DNA from: Clostridium peptidivorans
Lineage (GTDB): Bacteria; Bacillota; Clostridia; Clostridiales; Clostridiaceae
Direction of reading: 5' to 3'
NCBI RefSeq assembly: GCF_900205925.1
Contig: NZ_OAOD01000011.1
Location: 56,803-120,802 of the forward strand
Length of the DNA: 64,000 bases
Shown here one piece after another: positions 43,942-53,053 of this stretch; within the stretch, counting starts at the first letter, position 1, and each line of letters opens with the position of its first letter. The notes under the pieces were generated by a model. The model did not search any database. It was not told the origin of the DNA and saw only the letters and a list, made by a program, of their open reading frames with translations. The position numbers and the translations under genes are program-made.

Positions 43942-45363
43942 TTGTATAAAATGTTACAGTTAAATCAAAAAAAGAAAGAATTTAATGTTCCTCATACCTT
44001 TGTAATTATATTTACAATCTTAATTTTAGTTATAATTGCTACTTGGCTTATTCCTGGTGGCGAATATGAAAGAGCTAAAAATGCTGCTGGTAGAACTATA
44101 GCTGTTTCAGATTCATTTAAATTTGTAGAAAACACACCTGCTAATTTAAAAAAGCTTTTGACTGCTCCGTTAAAAGGTTTTACATCAAAAGCTGATGTTG
44201 CAGGATTTATATTAATTGTTGGTGGTGCTTTTGCAGTTATTCAAAAAACCAATGCTATTGATACTGGAATACTTGGAGTCGTTAGGAAACTAAAAGGAAA
44301 GGAATTTTTAATAATCCCTCTTATAATGACGTTATTTTCAGTAGGTGGTGCAGTTTTTGGGATGGCAGAAGAAACCATACCCTTTGCTGCAATATTTGTT
44401 CCACTGGCATTAGCTTTAGGATATGATTCTATAACTGGAATGTGCTTAGCCTTTGTTGGTGCTACTGTAGGTTTTTCTAGTGCAATGTTAAATCCATTTA
44501 CTGTAGGTATAGCGAAAGGAATTGCAGAAACTCCTATGAAGGCTGGTATAATTTATAGGACTACAGCATGGGCTATATTTACAATTGCTGCCATTGTTTA
44601 TGTGATGATATATGCAAATAAAGTTAAGAAAAATCCTCACTATAGTATAATGTATGAAGAAGACACTTTAAGGAAAAATGACTCTTCAAGCGAAATGAGC
44701 TTAAATACTGAATTTACTACTTCTCATAAATTAATAATACTTACCTTATTTGTGGGAATAGCTTTAATAGTTTATGGAGTGCTGAAATGGGAATGGTACT
44801 TAGAAGAAATTACTGCAGTATTTTTAGCTATGGCAATTATTTCAGGCTTTATAGGGAAGTTAAATTTCAATGTAGTTGCTGATACTTTTATAGCTGGAGC
44901 TAAGGACGTGCTTGGCGCAGCATTAGTAGTAGGACTTGCTAATGCAATAGTTATAGTTGCTACAGATGCTAAAATAATGGATACAATATTATATAGCCTA
45001 GCAAAAGCAATAGAGCCTCTTCCAAGACTTTTCTCTGGTTATGCAATGCTTATAATTCAGTCTATTATAAACTTCTTTGTTGGATCTGGTACAGGCCAAG
45101 CTGCCTTAACTATTCCAATAATGTATCCATTAGGTGAACTTGTTGGAATAAGCAGAGAAACCTCTATACTTATATACCAATTTGGTAATGGATTTACAGA
45201 TCTTGTATTCCCAACCTCTGGTGTGTTAATGGGTACACTTGCTCTTGCAAAAATACCTTATGAAAAATGGTTTAAGTGGGTATTAAAAGCTTTAGTATTT
45301 TTATCAATACTTCAATTGCTTTTAATAACTCCAGCTATATTGTTCCCAGGACTGCTTCAATAG
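43942..45363 (+). CDS. YfcC/ArcD-superfamily amino acid transporter under lysine control
   Basis: 473 residues. The start is ambiguous: TTG at 43942 is 4 nt, and ATG at 43951 is 13 nt, after GGGGG. About 12 membrane helices; C4-dicarboxylate/YfcC-family blocks TWLIPGGEYER near 32-42, GMAEETIPFAAIFVPLALALG near 137-157 and FFVGSGTGQAALTIPIMYPLG near 383-403. YfcC-type carriers are often annotated as basic-amino-acid antiporters with little evidence. The lysine riboswitch in front makes lysine or a lysine conjugate the likely import substrate. Followed by an M20 hydrolase. Confidence 0.85.
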   Translation: MYKMLQLNQKKKEFNVPHTFVIIFTILILVIIATWLIPGGEYERAKNAAGRTIAVSDSFKFVENTPANLKKLLTAPLKGFTSKADVAGFILIVGGAFAVIQKTNAIDTGILGVVRKLKGKEFLIIPLIMTLFSVGGAVFGMAEETIPFAAIFVPLALALGYDSITGMCLAFVGATVGFSSAMLNPFTVGIAKGIAETPMKAGIIYRTTAWAIFTIAAIVYVMIYANKVKKNPHYSIMYEEDTLRKNDSSSEMSLNTEFTTSHKLIILTLFVGIALIVYGVLKWEWYLEEITAVFLAMAIISGFIGKLNFNVVADTFIAGAKDVLGAALVVGLANAIVIVATDAKIMDTILYSLAKAIEPLPRLFSGYAMLIIQSIINFFVGSGTGQAALTIPIMYPLGELVGISRETSILIYQFGNGFTDLVFPTSGVLMGTLALAKIPYEKWFKWVLKALVFLSILQLLLITPAILFPGLLQ

Positions 45364-45473
45364 CCATTATGCTAGTAATCATAGTTATGTATGTTTTAAT
45401 AACTTAAATTTAATATATATCAAGTTATAATTACTAAAAATTTGCTTGCTATTTTTAAAGGAGATGTATTTAA

Positions 45474-46598
45474 ATGAATGTAAAAGATATTATCTTAAAT
45501 AAGCTTCCTGAAATTAAGTCCTTAAGAAAAACTCTGCATGAAAATGCAGAACTTGCTCATAAAGAATTTAAAACTCAAAAAATAATAATGGAAACCCTTG
45601 AAAGTTTAAATATAAAATATAATTCTTGTGCTGGAACAGGCGTTGTAGGAGTACTAAATAATGATGAGATTTCTATAGGTGTTAGAGCTGACATAGATGC
45701 TCTTCCTATAGATGGAGTATTTCATGGTTGTGGACATGACTATCACACAGCTATAGCACTCGGAACTGCTATGGTATTAAAGGAAATGGGCTTTGAGAAA
45801 TGTGTTAAGTTTTTATTTCAACCTGCTGAGGAACTAGATGGGGGAGCTTATCCTATGATTCAGGAAGGAGCTTTAAAAAATCCTGAAGTTAAATATATGA
45901 TAGGTTTTCATGTTTGGCCTAACTTACAAGTTGGGAAAATAGAAGCTCCAGAAGGTCCTACTATGGCTTCTGTAGATGACTTTTCTGTAACCTTTAAGGG
46001 CGTTGGAGGTCATGCTGCGATGCCTCATTTATGCAAAAACCCCGTTTACCCTGCTATAGATTTTATACAAACTATGAATAATAAAACCAAGATGGAAATA
46101 AGTCCTTTAAACCCTCATGTATTAACTTTTTCATCAATTAATGCAAATAATACTGCTTCTAATGTAATACCAGAAAAAATAGAGGTACTTGGAACTTTAA
46201 GAACTTTTGATACAACTCTTGTTGATAAAATTAAAAAAGATTTATATGATACCTGTGCTCTTTCAGCTAAAAAATATGATTGTGAATGTGAATTAAGCTT
46301 TGCAGTTGCATATCCTCCTTTAATTAATGATAAGAAATTATGTGACAAATTTTATAAAATTGCTGTGAATACTTTAGGTGAAGAAAATGTACTAACTGCA
46401 GAAAGAACCTTTGGTGCAGAAGATTTTGCTTTCTTTTCTCAAGAAGTACCTTCAGTGCATTTCAGAGTAGGTATAAGTGATGATACACAGGGTTTACACC
46501 CACTTCACTCTCCTATGTTTGATGCCAATGATGATGCAATTTTTTATGCTATTCACACTATAGTAAACTTCATATTAGAAATAAGTGATGAAATTTAG
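45474..46598 (+). CDS. M20-family amidohydrolase (N-acyl amino acid deacylase type)
   Basis: 374 residues, full-length M20D. Metal ligands are in HGCGHDYHTA near 83-92, the catalytic Glu in FQPAEELDGG near 118, plus GFHVWP near 144 and a late HPLHSPMFD. The dimerisation lid begins near VTFKGVGGHAAMPH. Relatives include N-acetyl-diaminopimelate deacetylase (a lysine biosynthesis step), aminoacylases and hippurate hydrolase. Sharing a likely transcript with a lysine-riboswitch transporter favours N-acetyl-DAP or an N-acyl-lysine/lysyl-peptide substrate. Start after GGAGATG, 110 nt past the transporter. Confidence 0.85.
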   Translation: MNVKDIILNKLPEIKSLRKTLHENAELAHKEFKTQKIIMETLESLNIKYNSCAGTGVVGVLNNDEISIGVRADIDALPIDGVFHGCGHDYHTAIALGTAMVLKEMGFEKCVKFLFQPAEELDGGAYPMIQEGALKNPEVKYMIGFHVWPNLQVGKIEAPEGPTMASVDDFSVTFKGVGGHAAMPHLCKNPVYPAIDFIQTMNNKTKMEISPLNPHVLTFSSINANNTASNVIPEKIEVLGTLRTFDTTLVDKIKKDLYDTCALSAKKYDCECELSFAVAYPPLINDKKLCDKFYKIAVNTLGEENVLTAERTFGAEDFAFFSQEVPSVHFRVGISDDTQGLHPLHSPMFDANDDAIFYAIHTIVNFILEISDEI

Positions 46599-46623
46599 AA
46601 ATTTTATACGGTTAAAAAACAGA

Positions 46624-46664
46624 AAGAGCCCATATAGTATTTAGCAAATACTATATGGGCTCTT
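46624..46664. terminator. Bidirectional terminator M20 gene / pdu operon
   Basis: Seventeen-bp stem AAGAGCCCATATAGTAT/ATACTATATGGGCTCTT between convergent units; this ends the long pdu operon. Confidence 0.88.
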
Positions 46665-46672
46665 GTGGAAAT

Positions 46673-47488
46673 TTATATTGATGTGCTTTTGCCTGATATT
46701 TTCTTATTTATTAAGTTTGGTAGATAAGGTACAACTAACTTTTCATATATACCTCCACCTAAAATTGCTCCTACAATTGGTGCAAATATTGGTACAATCA
46801 ATCCATAATTATTAGGTCCAATAACTGTTGATCCCCATCCTGCTAGCAAAGCCACAAGCCTTGGTCCAAAGTCACGAGCTGGATTCATTGCAAAACCAGT
46901 TAAAGGTCCATAGGAAGCCCCAATAAATGCTACAGTTAATCCAATAGCTACTGCTGGTATTCCTGCCTTAGGAGATCCCTCATTATTTCCATCTGTTACT
47001 GCAAAAATAACCAATAGCAAAACTGCTGTGATACACACTTCAATCATGAATGCATTAACCATAGATATATTTGCTGCTGGGAATGTGCTAAATATTCCAG
47101 CTGTAGCCCACCCATCTTTTGATGCCCTTACTATGTTTTTACTATTTTCAAAGGCTGTAATAGTTGTTCCGTATAGTCCATAAGTTAATGCTGCTCCTAA
47201 AAAAGCTCCAATCACTTGAGAAATAATATAAGGAATAACCTTCTTTTTATCAAATCCCTTCCATACTGCAAGGGTTATTGTAACTGCTGGATTTAACTGC
47301 GCTCCTGAAATTGAACCTACTATATATACTGCCATAGTTATTGCAAGTCCCCATACTAAACTTAGCTCCCAAAATGTTATGTTAGTTCCAGCTGTAACTA
47401 GTGACGCAACAACTCCTGTTCCTATGAAAATAAAAAGAAATGTACCTATAAGTTCTGCCAAACATTCCCCAAATAAATTATTTTTCAT
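46673..47488 (-). CDS. pduF: Aquaglyceroporin (MIP family)
   Basis: 271 residues, six helices and the two half-helix motifs: AQLNPAVTI near 63-71 and FAMNPARDFGPR near 197-208. The Asp after NPAR marks the glycerol-facilitator (GlpF/PduF) rather than water-channel subgroup. It should admit glycerol or 1,2-propanediol. It is last in the operon, 47 nt after pduT. Glycerol versus propanediol preference cannot be decided from this sequence. Confidence 0.88.
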   Translation of the reverse strand: MKNNLFGECLAELIGTFLFIFIGTGVVASLVTAGTNITFWELSLVWGLAITMAVYIVGSISGAQLNPAVTITLAVWKGFDKKKVIPYIISQVIGAFLGAALTYGLYGTTITAFENSKNIVRASKDGWATAGIFSTFPAANISMVNAFMIEVCITAVLLLVIFAVTDGNNEGSPKAGIPAVAIGLTVAFIGASYGPLTGFAMNPARDFGPRLVALLAGWGSTVIGPNNYGLIVPIFAPIVGAILGGGIYEKLVVPYLPNLINKKISGKSTSI

Positions 47489-47535
47489 ATAATCTCCCCC
47501 TATAATTTTATCATTATAGATATTTAAATAAAATT

Positions 47536-48084
47536 TTATAACAAGTGTTGTAGCAATTCTTTACTAGGTCCCGATATTACAGCTTTATTTACAAGCATTC
47601 CACTTTCAAGTGCAGTGTTTGCTCCTACTGTTACTGCGTTGTTAACAGAACTAATTTCCCCAGTAAAAGTTACAAAAGCTTTTCCTCCTATTCCAACTCC
47701 CAATCTGATTTCTATTAATTCTATATTTGCTGACTTAACCGCAGCATCAGCTGCAACAATAGCTGCAGCAATACTAAAGAACTCCAACACTCCTAAGTCT
47801 TTTAATTCTTCAACATTGCCTGATGCATTTATGGCTGGGATTACCTGTGGATGAACATTGGGTAAAAGTAATTTATTTACTACATAATTTTCTCCTAAAA
47901 TCATACCATGATTAATAGCTGTTTCTACAGCCCCTACATTTCCTGTGATTAAAATTACATATTTACCTGGGCAAACACTTTTTGCAAAGATTAAATTTAC
48001 TTCTGCAGCCTTTAGCATTTCATCTGCAACTTGAATTCCTCTGGCTATACTATTTAACTCAATCATACCTATAGTTCTTATCAT
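47536..48084 (-). CDS. pduT: Microcompartment shell protein PduT (tandem BMC, Fe-S type)
   Basis: 182 residues, two BMC domains (about 1-90 and 96-180), forming trimers that act as pseudo-hexamers. The pore-loop cysteine of domain 1 is present: KSVCPGKYV with Cys38, the expected ligand of the [4Fe-4S] cluster at the three-fold pore. Domain 2 has LGVGIGGKAF at its pore loop. PduT is thought to pass electrons across the shell or feed clusters inward, with PduS as partner, whose gene is 14 nt upstream. GAGGTG site. Confidence 0.92.
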   Translation of the reverse strand: MIRTIGMIELNSIARGIQVADEMLKAAEVNLIFAKSVCPGKYVILITGNVGAVETAINHGMILGENYVVNKLLLPNVHPQVIPAINASGNVEELKDLGVLEFFSIAAAIVAADAAVKSANIELIEIRLGVGIGGKAFVTFTGEISSVNNAVTVGANTALESGMLVNKAVISGPSKELLQHLL

Positions 48085-48098
48085 TTTATCACCTCAGC

Positions 48099-49427
48099 TT
48101 AAATAGCTTTTATTGCTATACTATCACTTATTTCAGAAATTACGCCTCTAATAGTTGCATGAACATTTGACCCCATTTTTCCTTCTTCTACTCTAGCTAT
48201 AACTTGGCCTATCTCTACAGTATCCCCTACTTCAACTACTGGAATTGCTCCAGCACCTATGCCTTGTCTTAAAGGGATTTTTACTTCTGTTGGTTTTACT
48301 TCTCCTCCCTCTTGAAGCTTTTGTTTTTTATACTTATCTAAATGTAATCTTGCTATTAATCTATTTGTAGGTACTTTTCTATACTCTCTCATTATATTGG
48401 CTGTAAAACTATTGGTTTTATTTTCCCACTTTTGCCCACTTTCTCTTAACTTACCTTTTAAATAAATATTTATTCTCTTAGGTGATAATCCCATAGGGCA
48501 AGCATACATTTCACATATTCCACATTCACAGCATATAATTGCCTGTTTTATAGCTTCATTATTTAAATCATTTAATGCAATGCTTCTCATAATTTTATGT
48601 GGATTTAATGGATGTCCAATTAAATTTCTAGGACACATATCTGTACAAAAGCGGCATTGTATACAAGCTGATTTAGCTTGATTTTTCATATGCTCAATAG
48701 TTACCTTTTCTCTTTCAATTAAATAATGGTTTTCAGAAATTACAATAATTGCTCCATCTGTTTTTGTTATAACTCTATCCTCTATTTGATCCTTTGAAAT
48801 TTTTCTTCCCATCATTGGTCCACCCATAATTAATGAATAATCCTTTATAAGTGTTCCACCACACTTATCTAAAACATCTTTTACCTTAGTTCCTATGGGT
48901 ACTTTAACAATTGAAGGCATTAATATTTCACCTATAACTGTAACAAACTTATATGTAACTTTTTTTTCTTCAAGTGCTTCAAAAATATTAAAAACAGTAC
49001 CTACATTTGACACCACAGCTCCAACATTTAGTGGAATTCCTCCTGGTTGTATTGTTCTTCCTGTCACCTCATAAACTAATATTTGTTCATCTCCAGCTGG
49101 ATAAAACACCCTGCTTAAATGTAGCTTCACCTTGGAGTTAAATTTTTTTATAGAAGCCTTTAGTGCTTCTATTTCTTCATGGTATTCTTCTTTGAGTCCA
49201 ATAATTATATGCTCTGCTTCAATAGCTCTTCCTATTTCTTCTACTGCCTGTATTATTTCATCACTCTTATTTCTCATGATATACTTATCTGATTGAAGTA
49301 ATGGCTCACATTCTAATCCATTTATTATAAAATATTCAACATTACAATTTAATTTAAGATGAGTAGGAAATCCCGCTCCACCAGCACCTATAACCCCAGC
49401 ATCCTTTATTTCTTCAAGTAAATTCAA
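48099..49427 (-). CDS. pduS: Cobalamin reductase PduS (RnfC-like flavo/Fe-S protein)
   Basis: 442 residues from a TTG start after GGAGGGG. An N-terminal RnfC/Complex1-51K-like fold with GVIGAGGAGFPTHLKLN near 11-27. Two ferredoxin motifs, CIQCRFCTDMCP near 258-269 and CCECGICEMYACP near 302-314. A biotinyl/RnfC-type C-terminal hammerhead at 385-442. It uses NADH and FMN to reduce cob(III/II)alamin for PduO, and may trade electrons with PduT. Confidence 0.92.
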   Translation of the reverse strand: MNLLEEIKDAGVIGAGGAGFPTHLKLNCNVEYFIINGLECEPLLQSDKYIMRNKSDEIIQAVEEIGRAIEAEHIIIGLKEEYHEEIEALKASIKKFNSKVKLHLSRVFYPAGDEQILVYEVTGRTIQPGGIPLNVGAVVSNVGTVFNIFEALEEKKVTYKFVTVIGEILMPSIVKVPIGTKVKDVLDKCGGTLIKDYSLIMGGPMMGRKISKDQIEDRVITKTDGAIIVISENHYLIEREKVTIEHMKNQAKSACIQCRFCTDMCPRNLIGHPLNPHKIMRSIALNDLNNEAIKQAIICCECGICEMYACPMGLSPKRINIYLKGKLRESGQKWENKTNSFTANIMREYRKVPTNRLIARLHLDKYKKQKLQEGGEVKPTEVKIPLRQGIGAGAIPVVEVGDTVEIGQVIARVEEGKMGSNVHATIRGVISEISDSIAIKAI

Positions 49428-49449
49428 AATTCACCCCTCCTTTTTGGAT

Positions 49450-49518
49450 GAGAGTTATGAATTAAGAGTTAGGAAAACTATATATTGCCTTTTTACTCCT
49501 TACTCTTAACTCTTATTT
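49450..49518. repeat. Inverted repeat between pduP and pduS
   Basis: Arms built on TTAAGAGTTAGGA and TCCTTACTCTTAACTCTTA enclose an A+T-rich loop. Could be a processing site or attenuator inside the operon; no U-tract on the minus strand. A single-site hairpin of this kind is common between clostridial genes. Confidence 0.5.
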
Positions 49519-49523
49519 AATTT

Positions 49524-50933
49524 CTATACTATTCTAAATGCCTCAACCATTGTACATCTTCTCTTTCTTGTAAAACTTAATGCATTGGTGAGCCCTTCCC
49601 CTGTTGGCCCTGCTATGGTAAAGGTTGTATGTCCTTCTCCACCAAATCCAATTCCTGCGTAAGATGGTGCATTTTTAACAAATATTGTAGTATCTATAGC
49701 CCTAGCCATTTTAGTTAAATTATCTACGTTTTTAGAATGCATAATAGCTGTATGCCTATTTCCATGTTCATCTTCTACCGCAAGTTCTAGAGCTTCCTTA
49801 AAGTTTTTAGCCTTAACTATTGGAAGAATAGGCATCATAAGTTCTTCCTGAACAAAGGGATGGCTGTTTTCTGCTCTGTATATTAAACATTCAATTCCAT
49901 TTGATGCATCTTTTCCAATACTTTGCAGTAAATACTTAGCATCTTTTCCTACAAACTTCTTATTTGCAGAATACATATCTTTTTCCTTATCATAAATTAA
50001 AACTATATTAGCTAATTTCATTGCTTCTTCATCATTTAGCTCGTATACTGTTTTATTATTTTTCATTTCTTTTATAAGTTCTTCATAAACATCCTGAACC
50101 ACAATTGCTTCTTTTTCAGCTATACATGGTAAATTATTGTCAAAGCTGCATCCAGCAATTATATCTCTTGCTGCTTTTTTAATATCTGCAGTTTCATCAA
50201 CTACTACTGGAGGATTTCCTGCACCAGCCCCTATAGCCTTCTTTCCTGTGGAAAGGGCCATTTTTACTATAGCTGGTCCTCCTGTTGCAACTATCATCTT
50301 TATCCTTTTATGATTTAATAATATATCAGTATTCTCTAATAGCGGTTTTTTAACTGCTGTTATTAAATTATTTGGTCCACCTGCATCTTTTATAGCTTTG
50401 TTCAATGCCTTAATCATAGTTAGTGATGCATTGAAAGCCCCTGGATGAGGTGAAAATACTACAGTATTTCCTCCTGCAAGCATTCCTATTGCATTACAAG
50501 CAACTGTAGCCGCTGGATTTGTAGATGGTGTAATTGATCCTATAACACCAAAAGCACCATTCTCCACAAGTGTAAGTCCTTTATCACCTGAATAGGCAGC
50601 GGTATTTAAGACTTCAGTTCCTGGTGTTTTCTCTGCTGTTAGTTTTAATTTTAAATATTTATGATCAATCCTTCCCATGCCTGATTCATTAACACAAAGG
50701 GTTGCAATATTCATGGCATTATCAATTATTGCTTTTCTCATAGCAGCTATTAATTTTTCTCGCTGTTCAATTGAGTACTCGGAATACTTTTTATGCGCCT
50801 CATACGCTGCCTCTATAGCTTCTTCCATGGTATCAAATATTCCATCACTTACATCAATTTTAATGTCTCTTTTGCTCATTTCCTTTAAGACTTTTTCTAT
50901 TATAAGCGATAATTCGTTACTTCCTAATTCCAC
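49524..50933 (-). CDS. pduP: CoA-acylating aldehyde dehydrogenase PduP
   Basis: 469 residues from GTG at 50933 (GGAGG 9 nt upstream), overlapping pduO by 17 nt. The N-terminal amphipathic helix NELSLIIEKVLKEMSKRD (about 5-22) is a typical encapsulation peptide. ALDH-fold blocks follow: FGVIGSITPSTNPAA near 125, GGNTVVFSPHPGA near 152, and the catalytic Cys in NNLPCIAEKEAIV near 258. It converts propionaldehyde or 3-hydroxypropionaldehyde to acyl-CoA inside the shell with NAD+ and CoA. Confidence 0.94.
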   Translation of the reverse strand: MELGSNELSLIIEKVLKEMSKRDIKIDVSDGIFDTMEEAIEAAYEAHKKYSEYSIEQREKLIAAMRKAIIDNAMNIATLCVNESGMGRIDHKYLKLKLTAEKTPGTEVLNTAAYSGDKGLTLVENGAFGVIGSITPSTNPAATVACNAIGMLAGGNTVVFSPHPGAFNASLTMIKALNKAIKDAGGPNNLITAVKKPLLENTDILLNHKRIKMIVATGGPAIVKMALSTGKKAIGAGAGNPPVVVDETADIKKAARDIIAGCSFDNNLPCIAEKEAIVVQDVYEELIKEMKNNKTVYELNDEEAMKLANIVLIYDKEKDMYSANKKFVGKDAKYLLQSIGKDASNGIECLIYRAENSHPFVQEELMMPILPIVKAKNFKEALELAVEDEHGNRHTAIMHSKNVDNLTKMARAIDTTIFVKNAPSYAGIGFGGEGHTTFTIAGPTGEGLTNALSFTRKRRCTMVEAFRIV

Positions 50934-51948
50934 TTTCTACTACCTCCTCAAAAGCACTTAACCCATGTTTTGCAATCAGCATATCTTGCTCAACTGTACC
51001 TCCGCTAACTCCTATTGCACCAACTATTTCTCCATTTATTCTTAGAGGAAATCCACCCCCAAAGACAATTATTTTCTCATCATTATTAATTCCATAAAGC
51101 TCCCCTGTTGGTAATGACAGTTTTCTCAATTCATGTGTTGAAGCTTTAAGCACTGCAGCTGTATATGCTTTTTTTGTAGCTATTTCTATACTGGCTAAAA
51201 GAGAATTATCCATACGGGTAAGCAATACAATACTTCCATTAAAATCTGTTACACAAATAACCATGGGTACCCCCACTTCATATGACTTTTGTATACATTT
51301 TTTAGTTACATATTCAGCAGCTTCTCTATTAATCGCAGTTTTACTTATGGTAACTTTATTGCCCTTTTGTACCTCTAGATTATTTGATATTTGATTATTT
51401 TGTGAAAATTTTTTTATATTTTCTTCTGTTTTTTTCATTATATCTTTATAATCAAAATATCTAGCTATAGTATAAATAGCATCAGATAATCTGTTCACGT
51501 ATTTCATTAAATTTTCATTAACATCATAATGATTTGTAAGCTCTGCTATATATCTCTCAGCTCGTCTTACATCCGTTCTTGCAACATCAAGATGAGCTGA
51601 TTCTACAGTTCCACCAGGAACTATAAATCCAGTTTGTGAAGGCTTAAGTTCATTCATATTATCTATAGTTTCTTCAAGAAATCTTATATCTTCATCACTT
51701 ACTCTTGTTTTGAAATAATCTGTTCCTATAGAAGCAAGTTCAGCACCAACTTCAAATAAGGTCTTTTGAATCTTTAAAAGTTTATCTAAAATATCTTTTT
51801 CTTTAATGTGAATTTTTGCCATGCCAATAGATGAATTTGCTTCATCTATACTTCCATAAGCCCAAACTCTTAGGTCATGTTTTTTTGTTCTATCTCCACC
51901 TACGAGACTAGTACTTCCTTTGTCTCCAGTTTTGGTGTATATTTTCAT
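50917..51948 (-). CDS. pduO: ATP:cob(I)alamin adenosyltransferase PduO (two-domain)
   Basis: 343 residues. The adenosyltransferase domain covers about 1-170: IYTKTGDKGSTSLVGGDRTKK binds ATP and DVRRAERY with VNRLSDAIYTIAR completes the site. A GlcG/HbpS-like domain covers about 195-343 (CVTDFNGSIVLLTRMDN, FGGGFPLRINGEIVGAIGVSGG), which in PduO binds heme. It makes adenosylcobalamin for the dehydratase. It overlaps pduP and lies 12 nt after pduN. Confidence 0.94.
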   Translation of the reverse strand: MKIYTKTGDKGSTSLVGGDRTKKHDLRVWAYGSIDEANSSIGMAKIHIKEKDILDKLLKIQKTLFEVGAELASIGTDYFKTRVSDEDIRFLEETIDNMNELKPSQTGFIVPGGTVESAHLDVARTDVRRAERYIAELTNHYDVNENLMKYVNRLSDAIYTIARYFDYKDIMKKTEENIKKFSQNNQISNNLEVQKGNKVTISKTAINREAAEYVTKKCIQKSYEVGVPMVICVTDFNGSIVLLTRMDNSLLASIEIATKKAYTAAVLKASTHELRKLSLPTGELYGINNDEKIIVFGGGFPLRINGEIVGAIGVSGGTVEQDMLIAKHGLSAFEEVVESGIRK

Positions 51949-51960
51949 TCTTCCACCACC

Positions 51961-52239
51961 CTAATAACCTGAATCCCACTCAATAGAGTCGACAATCCCT
52001 ATGATAGATGCATCAGCTGGTATTACCTTATCTGAGATATCTGTATATCTTGCACCGCTTCCAGTAACTACAATTACAATATCATTTATTCCTCCACCTA
52101 CTGTATCTATTGCAACTATAGGGTCTCCTGTTGTTTTTTCACTTTCATCTATATGTTTAACTATCAAAAGCTTACTTCCAATAAACTTTGGATCTTTTTG
52201 CGTTGATACAACCTTTCCAACAACCTTTGCTAAAAACAT
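51961..52239 (-). CDS. pduN: Shell vertex protein PduN (EutN/CcmL pentamer)
   Basis: 92 residues, a single EutN/CcmL domain. It begins FLAKVVGKVVSTQKDPKFIG, then LLIVKHID near 25 and a central AIDTVGGGINDIVIVVTGSGAR near 44-65. Pentamers cap the vertices of the shell. Ribosome site GGAG. Typical length and position between the accessory genes and pduO. Confidence 0.92.
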   Translation of the reverse strand: MFLAKVVGKVVSTQKDPKFIGSKLLIVKHIDESEKTTGDPIVAIDTVGGGINDIVIVVTGSGARYTDISDKVIPADASIIGIVDSIEWDSGY

Positions 52240-52260
52240 ATCTACGCTCCTTTATTTTAG

Positions 52261-53040
52261 TTAACAGTAGTTAACATTAATTTCGTTATTATATATATAG
52301 TCCTTTGCTAGTGGAGTTAATAAAGAACCTTCTTTGACCCAAATTTCTTTTGAATCATTAGTAGCTAATATAATATCTTCTATTGTTAAAATCCCTGATA
52401 ATCTTTTTATATTACAAGCTTCTTCTTTGTTTATAACAGTATTTTTTATTGCATTCTCATGGTATAAATCTTCAGCAGCATTACTCATGATACTAAGCCT
52501 TGCATTTATAGTGCGTTTTATGTCAGTGGAGTTTATAAACTTTACTCCAAAGCTTATTAATTTATCTTCATAATATAAAATGAATTTATTATATGCAGCA
52601 TTTTTACTAAATCCTAAAGCTATGTTTACAGAATTTTGAGGATCAAAGCTATCTTTAACAATAATAACTTCTTTGTTCATCATAATAGCCTCAGCTATTC
52701 CAGTCGCTACTAAGTTATCCTGAATACCTGCAGCACATTTAGATAATGTATTTCTGGTCATTACTGGCACTAAAATCAAGTCATCTTCTCTTATAGCTTT
52801 GGTTAGCTCTGATTTACTATCTATTAATCTAAAATTCAAATTATCAATATAATCCTGAGGTATAATTTTTCTTGAAGACTCTGTCATTACTATGTCATAT
52901 TGGAGCATTTTCATAGAAGACAGTGACTCAAAAATATCCTTTAAATTTACAGCACCACCTGATATAAATAAAAGTACTCTTTTATTCATCATATTTACTA
53001 TTTGAGTAATCATAGGTCTTAGTAAATCTTCAATATTCAT
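52261..53040 (-). CDS. Microcompartment flavoprotein-like protein with PduM-like end
   Basis: 259 residues. N-terminal helix MNIEDLLRPMITQIVNMMNK (1-20) resembles an encapsulation peptide. A Rossmann-like domain at about 20-180 reads like the flavoprotein (PF02441) fold: VLLFISGGAVNLKD, ILVPVMTRNTLSKCAAG, NKEVIIVKDSFDP. The last 45 residues (KEGSLLTPLAKDYIYNN) resemble the end of PduM/EutQ-type proteins (IVTALARD). It occupies the pduM slot between the eutJ-like gene and pduN. Exact role unknown; FMN binding is a guess. Confidence 0.6.
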   Translation of the reverse strand: MNIEDLLRPMITQIVNMMNKRVLLFISGGAVNLKDIFESLSSMKMLQYDIVMTESSRKIIPQDYIDNLNFRLIDSKSELTKAIREDDLILVPVMTRNTLSKCAAGIQDNLVATGIAEAIMMNKEVIIVKDSFDPQNSVNIALGFSKNAAYNKFILYYEDKLISFGVKFINSTDIKRTINARLSIMSNAAEDLYHENAIKNTVINKEEACNIKRLSGILTIEDIILATNDSKEIWVKEGSLLTPLAKDYIYNNEINVNYC

Positions 53041-53053
53041 TTACTCACCTCAC

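Noticed and set aside
49450..49518. Inverted repeat between pduP and pduS as an operon-ending terminator
   Set aside because: No U-tract in the direction of transcription and the downstream pdu genes continue with tight spacing; treated as a possible processing hairpin.
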